Positions 17,120 through 25,658 of a stretch of 64,000 nucleotides of DNA are shown in pieces. How positions within the stretch are numbered: position 1 is the first letter of the stretch; the number at the start of each line of letters is the position of its first letter. A model generated the notes under the pieces. It ran no database searches and had not been told where the DNA came from. It saw only the letters and a list, made by a program, of their open reading frames with translations. The position numbers were made by a program, and so were the translations under genes. Source of the stretch: Planctomycetota bacterium (GTDB lineage Bacteria; Planctomycetota; Phycisphaerae; Phycisphaerales; Zrk34); contig WGMD01000029.1 of NCBI GenBank assembly GCA_016125255.1, positions 1-64,000 of the forward strand. Reading direction: 5' to 3'.

Positions 17120-18907
17120 ATGGTCAAGCTTTCCGAACGCGATCAGCAGCAGCTTGAGAAGGCCAAGGATCTGATGGAGTCGGGCGCTCAGGAGACCGGT
17201 TTCTTCCGCTCGCTGTTCTTCGGTCGCCTCCGCCTCGACAAGCTCATGCCCTACCCGCAGCAGGACCCGGCGGACGCGAAGCGTACGGACGAACTGCTCG
17301 ACAAGGTCGATCGCTACATGCGTGAACACGTCAATGCGGATCGGATCGACAAGACCGAACGCATCCCGCAGACCGTCATCCGCGGGCTCGGCAAGCTGGG
17401 CGTGCTGGGCATGACCGTCCCGAAGGAATACGGCGGCGGCGGGTATTCGCACACGGCGTACTGCCGCGTGCTGGAACGCATCGCCATGTACTGCTCCTCG
17501 ACGGCCGTACTCGTCGGGGCGCATCAGTCGATCGGCCTCAAGGCCCTGATCCTCAGCGGCACGGAGGAGCAGAAGCGAACGTATCTGCCGGACCTGGCGA
17601 GTGGGAGGAAGCTGGCGGCGTTCGCGCTGACGGAGCCGGAGGCAGGGTCGGACGCGGCGAATGTGCAGACGCGCGCCGAGCCGAGCAAGGACGGCAAGTG
17701 GTGGTTCATCACCGGCGAAAAGAAGTTCATCACCAACGGCGCCCTCGCCGGAATGATGACGGTCATGGCGCGGACCGAGGTGACAATCAACGGCGCGAAG
17801 CATGACAAAGTGACCGCCTTCATTGTTACGCCGGACATGCCGGGCTTCGAAGTGGTCAAACCCAACCGCAGCAAGTGCGGGATTCGGGGCACATGGCAGG
17901 CGACGCTCAAGTTCAACCGCATGAAGGTGCCGGCGAAGAACATTCTGGGCGAACTGGGGCGCGGGCTGAAGGTGGCGCTGACGGTGCTGGACTTCGGGCG
18001 GTGTACGCTCAGCGCCGGCTGCATCGGCGGTGCGAAGGTCGCGCTCGACAAGACGATCGAACATGTCAAGAGTCGGCAGCAGTTCGACCGACGGCTGGCG
18101 GACTTCGAGGCGGTGCAGCACAAGATCGCGCGCATGGCGGAGCTGACGTTCGCGATGGATGCGATGACGTACCTGGCGGCGGGCATGGTCGATCGGCATG
18201 ACGAGGACCTGATGCTCGAGACGGCGGCGACGAAGCTGTTCTGCTCTGAAACGTCGTGGCGCGTCATCGATGACGCGGTGCAGCTCCACGGCGGCGAGGG
18301 CTACATGCGCGATGGCGGACTGGAGCGCATGCTGCGCGACGCCCGCATCAATCGAATCGTCGAAGGCGCGACCGAGGTGATGACGAGCTTCGTGGCGCTG
18401 ATGGGCATGAAAGGCGTGGGCGAGGAGTTGGAGCAGGTGCTCAAGGCGGCGCGGCATCCGTGGTCGAATCTGGATCGGCTCAAGGCGTTCGCCCGGCACG
18501 AATGGCGCGATGTAATTCTCGGGCCGGCGGCGACGGGGCTGCACCCGAAACTGGCGCGCGAAGGTCGAATGCTCACGAAGCTGACGCGCGAACTGGCGCG
18601 GAGCGTGACACGACTGCTGGCCAAGCACCAGACGAAGATTCTGGACATGCAGCTTTTGCAGCAGCGCGTGGCATGGGCGGCGGTGGAGTTGTATGCGATG
18701 ACGGCGGTGGTGAGCCGGATGCAGTCGATGATCGTCGCGGCCGAGAGCAACGGCGGCGTCGAGCACATTGCGCGCGATCTGACGATCGGCAAGGGCTTCT
18801 GCGATCACGCCGCGGGGCGGATTCATCAGCGTCTGCGCGGCCTGTTCGGCAACCGCGATGCGAAACGGCTGGCGGTGGCGCGGAGCGTGCTGGGCCTGAA
18901 CGAATGA
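17120..18907 (+). CDS. Acyl-CoA dehydrogenase (long/very-long-chain type)
   Basis: 595 aa, one base after the FadB-like stop. It contains FALTEPEAGSDAANVQT (FAD/substrate loop), ITNGALAG, QLHGGEGYMRDGGLER and the catalytic-Glu segment INRIVEGATEVM. The length, with about 150 residues after the core domain, resembles VLCAD/ACAD9-type enzymes rather than the roughly 380-aa short-chain group. Performs the first, FAD-dependent step of beta-oxidation. It does not resemble the much larger enterobacterial FadE. The electron-transfer flavoprotein is not encoded in the window. Confidence 0.9.
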   Translation: MVKLSERDQQQLEKAKDLMESGAQETGFFRSLFFGRLRLDKLMPYPQQDPADAKRTDELLDKVDRYMREHVNADRIDKTERIPQTVIRGLGKLGVLGMTVPKEYGGGGYSHTAYCRVLERIAMYCSSTAVLVGAHQSIGLKALILSGTEEQKRTYLPDLASGRKLAAFALTEPEAGSDAANVQTRAEPSKDGKWWFITGEKKFITNGALAGMMTVMARTEVTINGAKHDKVTAFIVTPDMPGFEVVKPNRSKCGIRGTWQATLKFNRMKVPAKNILGELGRGLKVALTVLDFGRCTLSAGCIGGAKVALDKTIEHVKSRQQFDRRLADFEAVQHKIARMAELTFAMDAMTYLAAGMVDRHDEDLMLETAATKLFCSETSWRVIDDAVQLHGGEGYMRDGGLERMLRDARINRIVEGATEVMTSFVALMGMKGVGEELEQVLKAARHPWSNLDRLKAFARHEWRDVILGPAATGLHPKLAREGRMLTKLTRELARSVTRLLAKHQTKILDMQLLQQRVAWAAVELYAMTAVVSRMQSMIVAAESNGGVEHIARDLTIGKGFCDHAAGRIHQRLRGLFGNRDAKRLAVARSVLGLNE

Positions 18908-18924
18908 CGCAGCGATGCTATGAT
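18896..18924 (+). promoter_or_regulatory. Candidate sigma-70-type promoter
   Basis: CTGAAC (18896-18901), a 17-nt spacer and TATGAT (18919-18924), 25 nt before ATG 18950. It overlaps the end of the acyl-CoA dehydrogenase gene and could give the beta-propeller gene its own transcript. Confidence 0.35.
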
Positions 18925-18949
18925 GAGGCCTTCCCACTGGAGGTCCTTC

Positions 18950-20104
18950 ATGCGCTGGATGTTTATTATCGCCGCGGTATTGATGTACGCACAAGGTTTG
19001 TTCGCTGACGACACGGTGAAGTTCGCCGTGAAGCAGCTTCATGTGGACAACAACGAAGGCGCGGACATCGCCGACGTGAACAATGACGGCAAGCCGGACC
19101 TGATCGCCGGTCGGTTCTGGTACGAAGGACCGGACTTCACGAAGCATCCGCTGCGCCAGATCGATGATTGGAACGGCTACGTGGCGAGCAACGGCGACTT
19201 CGCGGTGGACGTCGACGGCGATGGCAATGTCGATATCATCGCCGGCGCGTTCGTGGACCCGATCGTCAAGTGGTACCGCAATCCAGGCAAGGACGGACTG
19301 GCGAGCGAGACGCTGTGGCAGGGCACGGAATTCATCAGGACCGAAAACAAGACCAACGAACTTTCGTTCATGCACGATATCGACGGCGACGGCATCCCGG
19401 ACTGGATCACGAACAGTTGGAACGTCAAATCGCCGGTCGTCGTGTATCAACTCGCCCGCAATTCCAAGGGAGAACTCAACGCGATCAAGCATGTCATCGG
19501 CGAAGGCCCGCACGGACACGGCATGGGCTTCGGCGACCTGAACGGCAACGGGCGCGAGGACATTCTCGTGGGCGAGGGCTGGTACGAACGGCCGGAGGGC
19601 GATCCCTTCAAACAGACGTGGACCTACCATGCGGACTGGCACCTGCACGCGAGCTGCCCCATGCTCGTGATGGACGTCAACGGCGACGGGCGCAATGACA
19701 TCATCTACGGCCTCGGGCATGATTACGGCCTGTTCTGGCGCGAGCAGATCGCGCCGACGGCGGATGGGAAATTGCAGTGGCAGGAGCATCTGATCGACAA
19801 GGAATACTCGCAGCCGCACAGTCTGGCGCTGGCGGACCTCGACGGGGACGGCCAGCCCGAACTCATCACGGGCAAGCGCAAGTTCGCGCACAACGGCAAA
19901 GACCCCGGCGGCATGGATGCGCCGTGCCTTTACTACTACACCATTGACCGCAAGAGCGGCACCTTCACGCGTCACACGATCGACGTCGGCCAAGTCGGCA
20001 CGGGCCTGCAGATCCGCACGGCTGATCTGAACGGCGACGGCCGCACGGATATTTTCGTCGCCGGGAAATCCGGCACGTATGTTCTGATCAACCAGGGTAA
20101 ATGA
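18950..20104 (+). CDS. Secreted FG-GAP/VCBS-repeat beta-propeller protein
   Basis: 384 aa. ATG 18950 is chosen because GGAGG lies 6 nt upstream and because it gives a clean signal peptide (MRWMFIIAAVLMYAQGLFA, then DDTVKF). Seven calcium-loop repeats are visible, among them DVNNDGKPDLIAG, DVDGDGNVDIIAG, DIDGDGIPDWIT, DLNGNGREDILVG, DVNGDGRNDIIYG, DLDGDGQPELITG and DLNGDGRTDIFVAG. Seven repeats suggest a closed seven-bladed propeller stabilised by calcium. Such proteins are abundant and exported in planctomycetes, but the ligand is unknown. Its stop overlaps the next gene. Confidence 0.85.
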   Translation: MRWMFIIAAVLMYAQGLFADDTVKFAVKQLHVDNNEGADIADVNNDGKPDLIAGRFWYEGPDFTKHPLRQIDDWNGYVASNGDFAVDVDGDGNVDIIAGAFVDPIVKWYRNPGKDGLASETLWQGTEFIRTENKTNELSFMHDIDGDGIPDWITNSWNVKSPVVVYQLARNSKGELNAIKHVIGEGPHGHGMGFGDLNGNGREDILVGEGWYERPEGDPFKQTWTYHADWHLHASCPMLVMDVNGDGRNDIIYGLGHDYGLFWREQIAPTADGKLQWQEHLIDKEYSQPHSLALADLDGDGQPELITGKRKFAHNGKDPGGMDAPCLYYYTIDRKSGTFTRHTIDVGQVGTGLQIRTADLNGDGRTDIFVAGKSGTYVLINQGK

Positions 20105-21054
20105 GAGCCATCATGTCGCTGATCATCAATGGACAAGCCATCGACGAGAACCTGCTGGAGCAGGAGTTTTCAAACATCAAGGCGTCGTACGAGCGTCTGT
20201 CGCCCTACCACGGATGCTGCGAACGCGACGAGGAATTCCGCGGCTATGCAAAACGAAACATCATCGGGCGCGTGCTCCTGGCGCAGCAGGCGGAGCAGGA
20301 TATCGATCCGATCAGCGAGGAAGAACTCGACGAGGCGATCGCACAGCTCAAACAGGAGCACGGCGGGGAGGAGCAGTTTTTCGCCGCGGCGGGGATCACG
20401 CCCGATCAGGAGCCGATGCTGCGCGGCGACATTGCGGCGAACATGCGCGTACGCAAACTCATCGACCGGGTGTGCGCGGACATCAAGGTTCCTGATGACG
20501 CGCGGCTGCGGAAGTATTACGAGGCCAACGTCGAGCGGTACATGACCGACGAGCGCGTGCGGGCGTCGCACATTCTGCGCAGCCCCAAGCGCGGGGAGGA
20601 CCGCGCGCCGGCGTATGAGCAGCTTCGCGAAGCCCGACGTCGCATCCTCAGCGGCGAGACGTTCGAGACGGTGGCTCGCGAAATTTCGGACAAGGTGCGT
20701 GAACTGGAGGAAGCGACGGAGGAGCAGAAGGCCAAGGCCGGGGACCCGGTCGATCTGGGATACTTCAAACGCGGCGAGTTGATGGAGGAATTCGAGATTG
20801 TGGCGTTTTCGATGGAAGTCGACGAGGTGAGCCCGGTGTTCAATTCGCCGTTCGGGATGCACCTTGTGAAGTTGACCGAGCGCGAATCGGCGATGCCCAA
20901 GCCGTTTGACGAGATGCGCGATGCGGTGGCGGAGGATTACCTGGTCGAGCATCGCGATCAGCGCATTCAGGCGCACGTCGATCAGCTTAAGGCCCAGGCG
21001 AAAATCGAAGGCGAAGAGGAATGCGGCGGCGGGTGCGGTTGTTCGCATGAATGA
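20101..21054 (+). CDS. Parvulin-type peptidyl-prolyl cis-trans isomerase with Cys-rich tail
   Basis: 317 aa. ATG 20101 overlaps the previous stop; ATG 20113 (MSLIINGQ) is a plausible alternative. A SurA/NifM-like helical N-terminal half is followed by a rotamase domain from about residue 153, starting DERVRASHILRSPKRG and ending NSPFGMHLVKLTE. There is no signal peptide, so it may act in the cytoplasm, unlike SurA or PrsA. The tail EEECGGGCGCSHE has three cysteines and a histidine and could bind metal, in the way the SlyD tail does; that comparison is inference. CCERDEE near residue 40 adds a Cys pair. Confidence 0.82.
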   Translation: MRAIMSLIINGQAIDENLLEQEFSNIKASYERLSPYHGCCERDEEFRGYAKRNIIGRVLLAQQAEQDIDPISEEELDEAIAQLKQEHGGEEQFFAAAGITPDQEPMLRGDIAANMRVRKLIDRVCADIKVPDDARLRKYYEANVERYMTDERVRASHILRSPKRGEDRAPAYEQLREARRRILSGETFETVAREISDKVRELEEATEEQKAKAGDPVDLGYFKRGELMEEFEIVAFSMEVDEVSPVFNSPFGMHLVKLTERESAMPKPFDEMRDAVAEDYLVEHRDQRIQAHVDQLKAQAKIEGEEECGGGCGCSHE

Positions 21055-21075
21055 CCCGGCCCGCTCTCATCAACC

Positions 21076-23253
21076 TCATTCCGAACGATCCGTGCGATCG
21101 CGCGCTCGGCGGCGGGCCTGACCCAATGCGTCGAGCACGCTGCCGGTCGGCTCCGGTTCGACAGGCGGCGGAGCTGGCGCGGCGGCAGCGGACGAATCTG
21201 CTGGCGTCTGGGGCTTGGCTTGAACGACGGACTCGGCTGCGACTCGGCGCGGTCGCATGGGCCTCGCCTTTGCGGCGGGCTCCGGCTCGTCTTTCATCAC
21301 TACGCGGTGCCGGGGGCGGCGCGTCAGCAGCAACGCGATTGCGCCGGTGCGGCGTTCGAGGATCTCCAAAAGGAAAATTCCCAGCGCGGCACTGAAGATG
21401 TACGGGCTCAAGTCGACCAGTCGCGGGAGGCGCGGCAGGTCGTCCCAGATGCCGCCGAGGTCGACGCGCTCGACGCCGCCCGTCGCTGCGGCGAGACGCC
21501 TTAGCGCAGCGGCGCCCCGGTCCGTGCCGGCGGGCTTGAACTCGGGCGAATAGGGAAGCGTGACGGGGGGCATGGCGATGGGCGGATGATCGGCGAGATT
21601 GACGGTGGCGATGGCGGTTTCACGGCCGCGCAGATCGAAGTCGACGCTGAGCGTGTCGGGCGAGGTCCAGGTCATGTTCGTCCGATCCGCGCGTGGCTTT
21701 TCGCCGGCGGTTCCGCGCAGAATGGTGACCTCCGGAAGATGGGCCAGCGCGTTGGTCGTTCGCTGCGGGTCCAGATGCAGCGACACGGTGGCGATGCCTT
21801 CATGCACCTGCTGCGTCAGAAGCATGTTGTCACCGAGGCCGCGCGACTCGCCGGCGGTCCAGCGGGCGAGTCCCGTCAGCGTGTCGCCGAGCTTCAACCA
21901 CTTGGTGATGGGCCCGGTGAACTTGCCGTCGATTTGCCCGGTGTAGCAGAGCACGCGTCCGTCACCGGCGTTCCACGACGCGACGACCGGAGCGGCGTAC
22001 TCGTCGGTGGTCACGACGCTCAGGTTCGCGCCGTCGCGGAGGTAGGTCAGGTTGTAACCGCCGATGTTGGGCGGAGCGTCGCTGTAGATGACGCCGGTGA
22101 GCGTGGTCAGACCGGGGGTGAGCTTGATGGGGGTGGGGTCTTCGATGAAGCTCGATCGGGCGACGACAAACGTGTCCTGCGCGAAAAGTCGTGGCAATTC
22201 TTCTGGATTTTCGGTGAAAAAGATGCGTCCGTCGCCGCGGCGGGCGATGTCGCGCAGCAGGTCGGCATCGGAGTCGTGCGGCGTGCCGAGGCCGATGACC
22301 GAGCAGGTCATCCCCGCCTTGCGGGCGTAGGCGAGAAGCTCCTCATATTTGCCGGGCTCTTCGCTGTCGGCGGCATCGGCGAACAGGATGATATGTTTCG
22401 TGCCGGCCTGCGCCTTCTGCAACAGGTCGGCGGCGTGCGAGAGGGCTTCATAGATGTAGATGCCGCCGCCCATCGATTCGATGCGCAGGATTCGGTTGCG
22501 CACCGCCTGCGGGTCCGACAGCGGCGCGAGCGGACTGATCTCATGCGACTCCGAATCAACCGCCAGCACGCCCAGTTCATCCATCGGCGTGAGCATGTCC
22601 ACGACCTGCACCGCCGCCAGGTCCGCCAGATCCATCTTCGTCCGCCCGCCCGGTACGGTCATCGCCATCGAACCGGAACGGTCCATGGCGATGACGATGG
22701 CGATCGACAGCTTGCGGTGCTCGCGGCGAAGCTCCATCGACACAGGCATGATCGGATCGAGCGGGCTCTTGAAGTAGCCGCCGGGACCGTAAGATGTTTG
22801 CCCTCCGCTGAGCATCAGCCCGGCGCCGGTATCTTTGACCCATGCCGCCAGATTGTTCATCCCCGCCAAGCCAATACGGCCGGCGGGGACGTCTTCGATC
22901 ATCACGGACGAATAGCTCGACAGATCCTCCAGCTCCCACTTGGCCTCATCGGGTTTGATCGCCTGCACATCGAGTCCGCCGGCGCGGAGCAGACGCGCGA
23001 GACCCGATTCCGTCTTTTCGGTGACAAGGATCATCGGCTTGGGGCCCTCGACGCCGACGAGCAGGCGTGCGGTGTTGTTCTCCGGTACGGGGTCGAGCCC
23101 GTCGCCCTGCACATGAAGCGAATACACGGCGGTCGACGGCTCATCGACGGCATCGCGGAACGTCAGCCGGGTCAATCCCGCCGGCACAGTGCGCCGCCCC
23201 GCCGCGATGCTTCGATCGCCGCGGCGCAGCTCATAGGTGATCTGCTGCGGCAC
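21076..23253 (-). CDS. VWA/GATase-like membrane protein, C-terminal part (downstream of in-frame TAG)
   Basis: About 725 codons in the same frame as the 210-codon gene that starts at 23892, separated only by one TAG (23260-23262). It contains a GATase-like segment with GLMLSGGQTSYGPGGYF, a VWA domain with MIDAS IAMDRSGSM (intact D-x-S-x-S) and TKHIILFADAADSEE. A C-terminal span YIFSAALGIFLLEIL is followed by a Pro/Ala-rich tail. The GTG at 23253 has no ribosome site and is probably not a real start. Read through, the product would be about 937 residues, like the plus-strand paralogue at 40048. Last gene of the minus-strand MoxR operon, convergent with the isomerase gene, 21 bp apart. Confidence 0.75.
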   Translation of the reverse strand: MPQQITYELRRGDRSIAAGRRTVPAGLTRLTFRDAVDEPSTAVYSLHVQGDGLDPVPENNTARLLVGVEGPKPMILVTEKTESGLARLLRAGGLDVQAIKPDEAKWELEDLSSYSSVMIEDVPAGRIGLAGMNNLAAWVKDTGAGLMLSGGQTSYGPGGYFKSPLDPIMPVSMELRREHRKLSIAIVIAMDRSGSMAMTVPGGRTKMDLADLAAVQVVDMLTPMDELGVLAVDSESHEISPLAPLSDPQAVRNRILRIESMGGGIYIYEALSHAADLLQKAQAGTKHIILFADAADSEEPGKYEELLAYARKAGMTCSVIGLGTPHDSDADLLRDIARRGDGRIFFTENPEELPRLFAQDTFVVARSSFIEDPTPIKLTPGLTTLTGVIYSDAPPNIGGYNLTYLRDGANLSVVTTDEYAAPVVASWNAGDGRVLCYTGQIDGKFTGPITKWLKLGDTLTGLARWTAGESRGLGDNMLLTQQVHEGIATVSLHLDPQRTTNALAHLPEVTILRGTAGEKPRADRTNMTWTSPDTLSVDFDLRGRETAIATVNLADHPPIAMPPVTLPYSPEFKPAGTDRGAAALRRLAAATGGVERVDLGGIWDDLPRLPRLVDLSPYIFSAALGIFLLEILERRTGAIALLLTRRPRHRVVMKDEPEPAAKARPMRPRRVAAESVVQAKPQTPADSSAAAAPAPPPVEPEPTGSVLDALGQARRRARDRTDRSE

Positions 23254-23259
23254 GGGCGC

Positions 23260-23262
23260 CTA
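23260..23262 (-). other. In-frame TAG interrupting the VWA/GATase-like gene
   Basis: The forward bases CTA read TAG on the minus strand. The frame is open on both sides, with matching protein architecture, so this single codon splits one gene in two. Confidence 0.8.
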
Positions 23263-23892
23263 CACCCACGCGGTGATCATGTACACCTCGCGCGGGTTGA
23301 CGCTCATCGGCGCATCGATCGACGCGATGGCCAGGTCGCTGGTGGCGGGGCGCTCGATGCTGCGGTAGTCGATGCCGACCCCGCGCGCCGCCGCGCGGGC
23401 CGCACCGGCGGAGGGGTCCTTGCCGGTCCATCGACCGTCGCTGAGCACCAACACGCGCCCCGGTCCGTCGGGCGGGATCAGCGACAACGCCCGGTCAATC
23501 GCATCGTGCAGATTCGAAGCGTCGTCGCCGACATCGTTGGCGAATGCGCTAAGCACACTCGTCTGCGGGGCCTGTTCCGTGGCGGCGATGCGCCCGAAGG
23601 TCACGACGCCCAGTTGGTCATTGCCGCGAAGCTTCTTGTGCACAAGTCCGATCGATTCGAGCTCCGATCGCCCCGCCTCGCCCGGCATCGACAGCGACCG
23701 GTCCGCGACGACGATGACCGTCCCCGACCGGCTCGGCAGACGCACCGCCACGCTCGCCAATCCGGCAAGCACCAGCGCCACCGTGATGATCCGCATCACC
23801 GTCAGCACGCGCGTCGGCATGCGCCAGACCCACAGCGAAAGCCCCAGGGGCAGCGCCAGCAGCAACCAGATCGGCGTCAGCAGCGTGATCAT
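23260..23892 (-). CDS. VWA/GATase-like membrane protein, N-terminal part ending at premature TAG
   Basis: ATG 23892 overlaps the stop of the preceding VWA gene (ATGA), with GGGAG upstream. The 210 residues comprise two membrane spans (about 5-22 and 32-50) and a first VWA domain with MIDAS D64-x-S66-x-S68 (VVADRSLSM) and RVLVLSDGRW. It ends VYMITAWV then TAG, and the same frame continues at once with APVPQQITYEL. A TAC (Tyr) codon in place of TAG would restore one long protein. It is therefore either a recent nonsense mutation, a sequence error or, less likely, a read-through codon. Confidence 0.75.
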   Translation of the reverse strand: MITLLTPIWLLLALPLGLSLWVWRMPTRVLTVMRIITVALVLAGLASVAVRLPSRSGTVIVVADRSLSMPGEAGRSELESIGLVHKKLRGNDQLGVVTFGRIAATEQAPQTSVLSAFANDVGDDASNLHDAIDRALSLIPPDGPGRVLVLSDGRWTGKDPSAGAARAAARGVGIDYRSIERPATSDLAIASIDAPMSVNPREVYMITAWV

Positions 23893-25658
23893 GACAGACT
23901 CCCCTGCCTGGCGCTGCGGCCGACAAGATACAGATGCCCCGTCAGAAGCCCCGCAGCGATGAGTCCGAACACCCACGCCACCGACTGATAGTCCCACCGC
24001 AGCGTCGGCGCCTCCGCCCAGTCGCCGAGTCGATCGGCATGACGATGCGACAGATCCGATTCATCGCGATCGAGCACGTTGACGACGAAGCGCTCCATAC
24101 CGCGCGGCGATTCGATCGTGTACACGCCCGGCAGGCGCGTCGGAATCGTGACCCGATCGCCGGCAAGCGGAATCGTCCGCGTCTTGCCGTCCGGATCGGT
24201 GAGCTTCACATCTTGTGTGATCGCGTCGGTAGTCCACGCCGCGTCCTCACCGAGCCGCAGATTCGTCCGCTCCAGCCCCGGCACATGCTCGCCCCGCCAT
24301 GCCACGAGGTTCCAGAAAAGAATGGGCCAGTTGGGCGAATCGACGATCGTCGACAGATCGGCCCGCAGTCGCAGGTGCAGCTCGTGCCGCCCCGTGGGAA
24401 ACTCCACATCACTCAGCAGCGGTACATTCCCCGCCATGATGATCGGGCGTCCCGGCAGATTCTCCGACTTGCCCGCCGCCCAGATCATGCCTGCCAGCGA
24501 CAGTCCCTCCGCCAACGGATGCACGCGGTCGATCACGAAAGGGCCGACATAGGCCGCGGCGTCCGACTCGGCATCGATCTGAAGCGTCCATGCGCCTGTC
24601 TGCGGAACCGTATGGTCCGTGATGAGCAGTTGCACGCCGCTGGTCGTCATCAGCGCCTGCGGCGACGCCGCGATGGCGCGCTCGACGCGCCCGCGCAGCT
24701 TCGCATCATTGATCGCCAGCCCTACGCGCACGACCCGCTGATTGGCCGGCAACAGCGTCACCTCATTATCGATCGCCAGATCGTTCGCCCCAAGCGTCGC
24801 GACGAGCGTCGGCATATCCGGTTTGATGTCGATGAACACCGACTTGGTTTGCCCCGCGTCCAAGTCGATCGTCGAAGCGTGAACCGCATGACGCTGCTTG
24901 TCATCACCGACCATGTCGATGCGCAAGGGCACATGCGCCTTCGCATCGCCGCGATTGACGATTTCAAAGAGGCATCGCGGTGCATCGAGGTCGGACGAGC
25001 GCGAGGCGCTGACAAACGCCACATTCGGCCTTTCGCGCCCGAAGGCCCACCATTGCACCTTGCCGCCTTTGGGCGCTTCGATCGGCGCGTGATCGGTCAG
25101 CACCAGGACGCGCCCGACTGTGCCGCCCAGTTCGCTCGCCAAGGCGACCGCCCGGTCGATGTCCGCCCGCGGGGCGGCGCATCGCCACTGTTCGAGCAAC
25201 CGGTCCATCGCCGCACGATCCGACACCGCATCGCCGAGCATCTGCGGTTCGGCTCCCGCCAGTACGAACCGCACGTTGTACCGGCCCCGGTCGTATTCAT
25301 CGTGAATCGCGTCGATCGCCTCCTCGCGCGCCGTCGCCTTCTTCGTCCCCGCCGCCTGCATGGAATATGAATCATCGAGTACGACCACCAGCGGCAATCT
25401 CGTCGTGCTGATCATCGCGCGCGGCCCGGTCGCCGCCAGCGTGAGCATCGACAGCGCGAGCAGCTCCAGCAGAAACAGCAGCGGCGTCTGCAAACGCTGC
25501 ATGCGCATCCCGCCCTCGCGCGCCTGCGTCAGATGCTCCCAGAGCATCAGACTCGACACGGTCTGCCGCCGATACCGATTGCGCAGGTAATAGATCGCCG
25601 CCAGCGCCGGCAGCGACGCCAGACCGATCAGCGCCAGTGGAGCCATCAGCGTCGGCAT
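23889..25658 (-). CDS. BatA-like VWA membrane protein
   Basis: 589 aa from ATG 25658, overlapping the DUF58 stop (TGATG). The N-terminus has the BatA layout: membrane span (about 5-25), the SLMLWEHL region and a second span (58-76), then a VWA domain with intact MIDAS D95-x-S97-x-S99 in VVVLDDSYSM. The middle is beta-rich, and a C-terminal span VAWVFGLIAAGLLTGHLYLV anchors the end. Length and placement between DUF58 and a second VWA protein match aerotolerance (Bat) type operons. An open frame extends upstream to 26135, but that stretch lies inside DUF58 in another frame. Confidence 0.83.
   Translation of the reverse strand: MPTLMAPLALIGLASLPALAAIYYLRNRYRRQTVSSLMLWEHLTQAREGGMRMQRLQTPLLFLLELLALSMLTLAATGPRAMISTTRLPLVVVLDDSYSMQAAGTKKATAREEAIDAIHDEYDRGRYNVRFVLAGAEPQMLGDAVSDRAAMDRLLEQWRCAAPRADIDRAVALASELGGTVGRVLVLTDHAPIEAPKGGKVQWWAFGRERPNVAFVSASRSSDLDAPRCLFEIVNRGDAKAHVPLRIDMVGDDKQRHAVHASTIDLDAGQTKSVFIDIKPDMPTLVATLGANDLAIDNEVTLLPANQRVVRVGLAINDAKLRGRVERAIAASPQALMTTSGVQLLITDHTVPQTGAWTLQIDAESDAAAYVGPFVIDRVHPLAEGLSLAGMIWAAGKSENLPGRPIIMAGNVPLLSDVEFPTGRHELHLRLRADLSTIVDSPNWPILFWNLVAWRGEHVPGLERTNLRLGEDAAWTTDAITQDVKLTDPDGKTRTIPLAGDRVTIPTRLPGVYTIESPRGMERFVVNVLDRDESDLSHRHADRLGDWAEAPTLRWDYQSVAWVFGLIAAGLLTGHLYLVGRSARQGSLS

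Noticed and set aside
17093-19993. 966-codon open frame on the minus strand
   Set aside because: It is antisense to the acyl-CoA dehydrogenase and FG-GAP genes, rich in Arg/His/Val without any family motif; a shadow produced by GC-rich codon bias.
21586-23988. 800-codon open frame on the plus strand
   Set aside because: Antisense to the VWA/GATase-like gene; composition is Arg/His/Gly-rich with no family resemblance. The minus strand has clear MIDAS motifs on both sides of the TAG.
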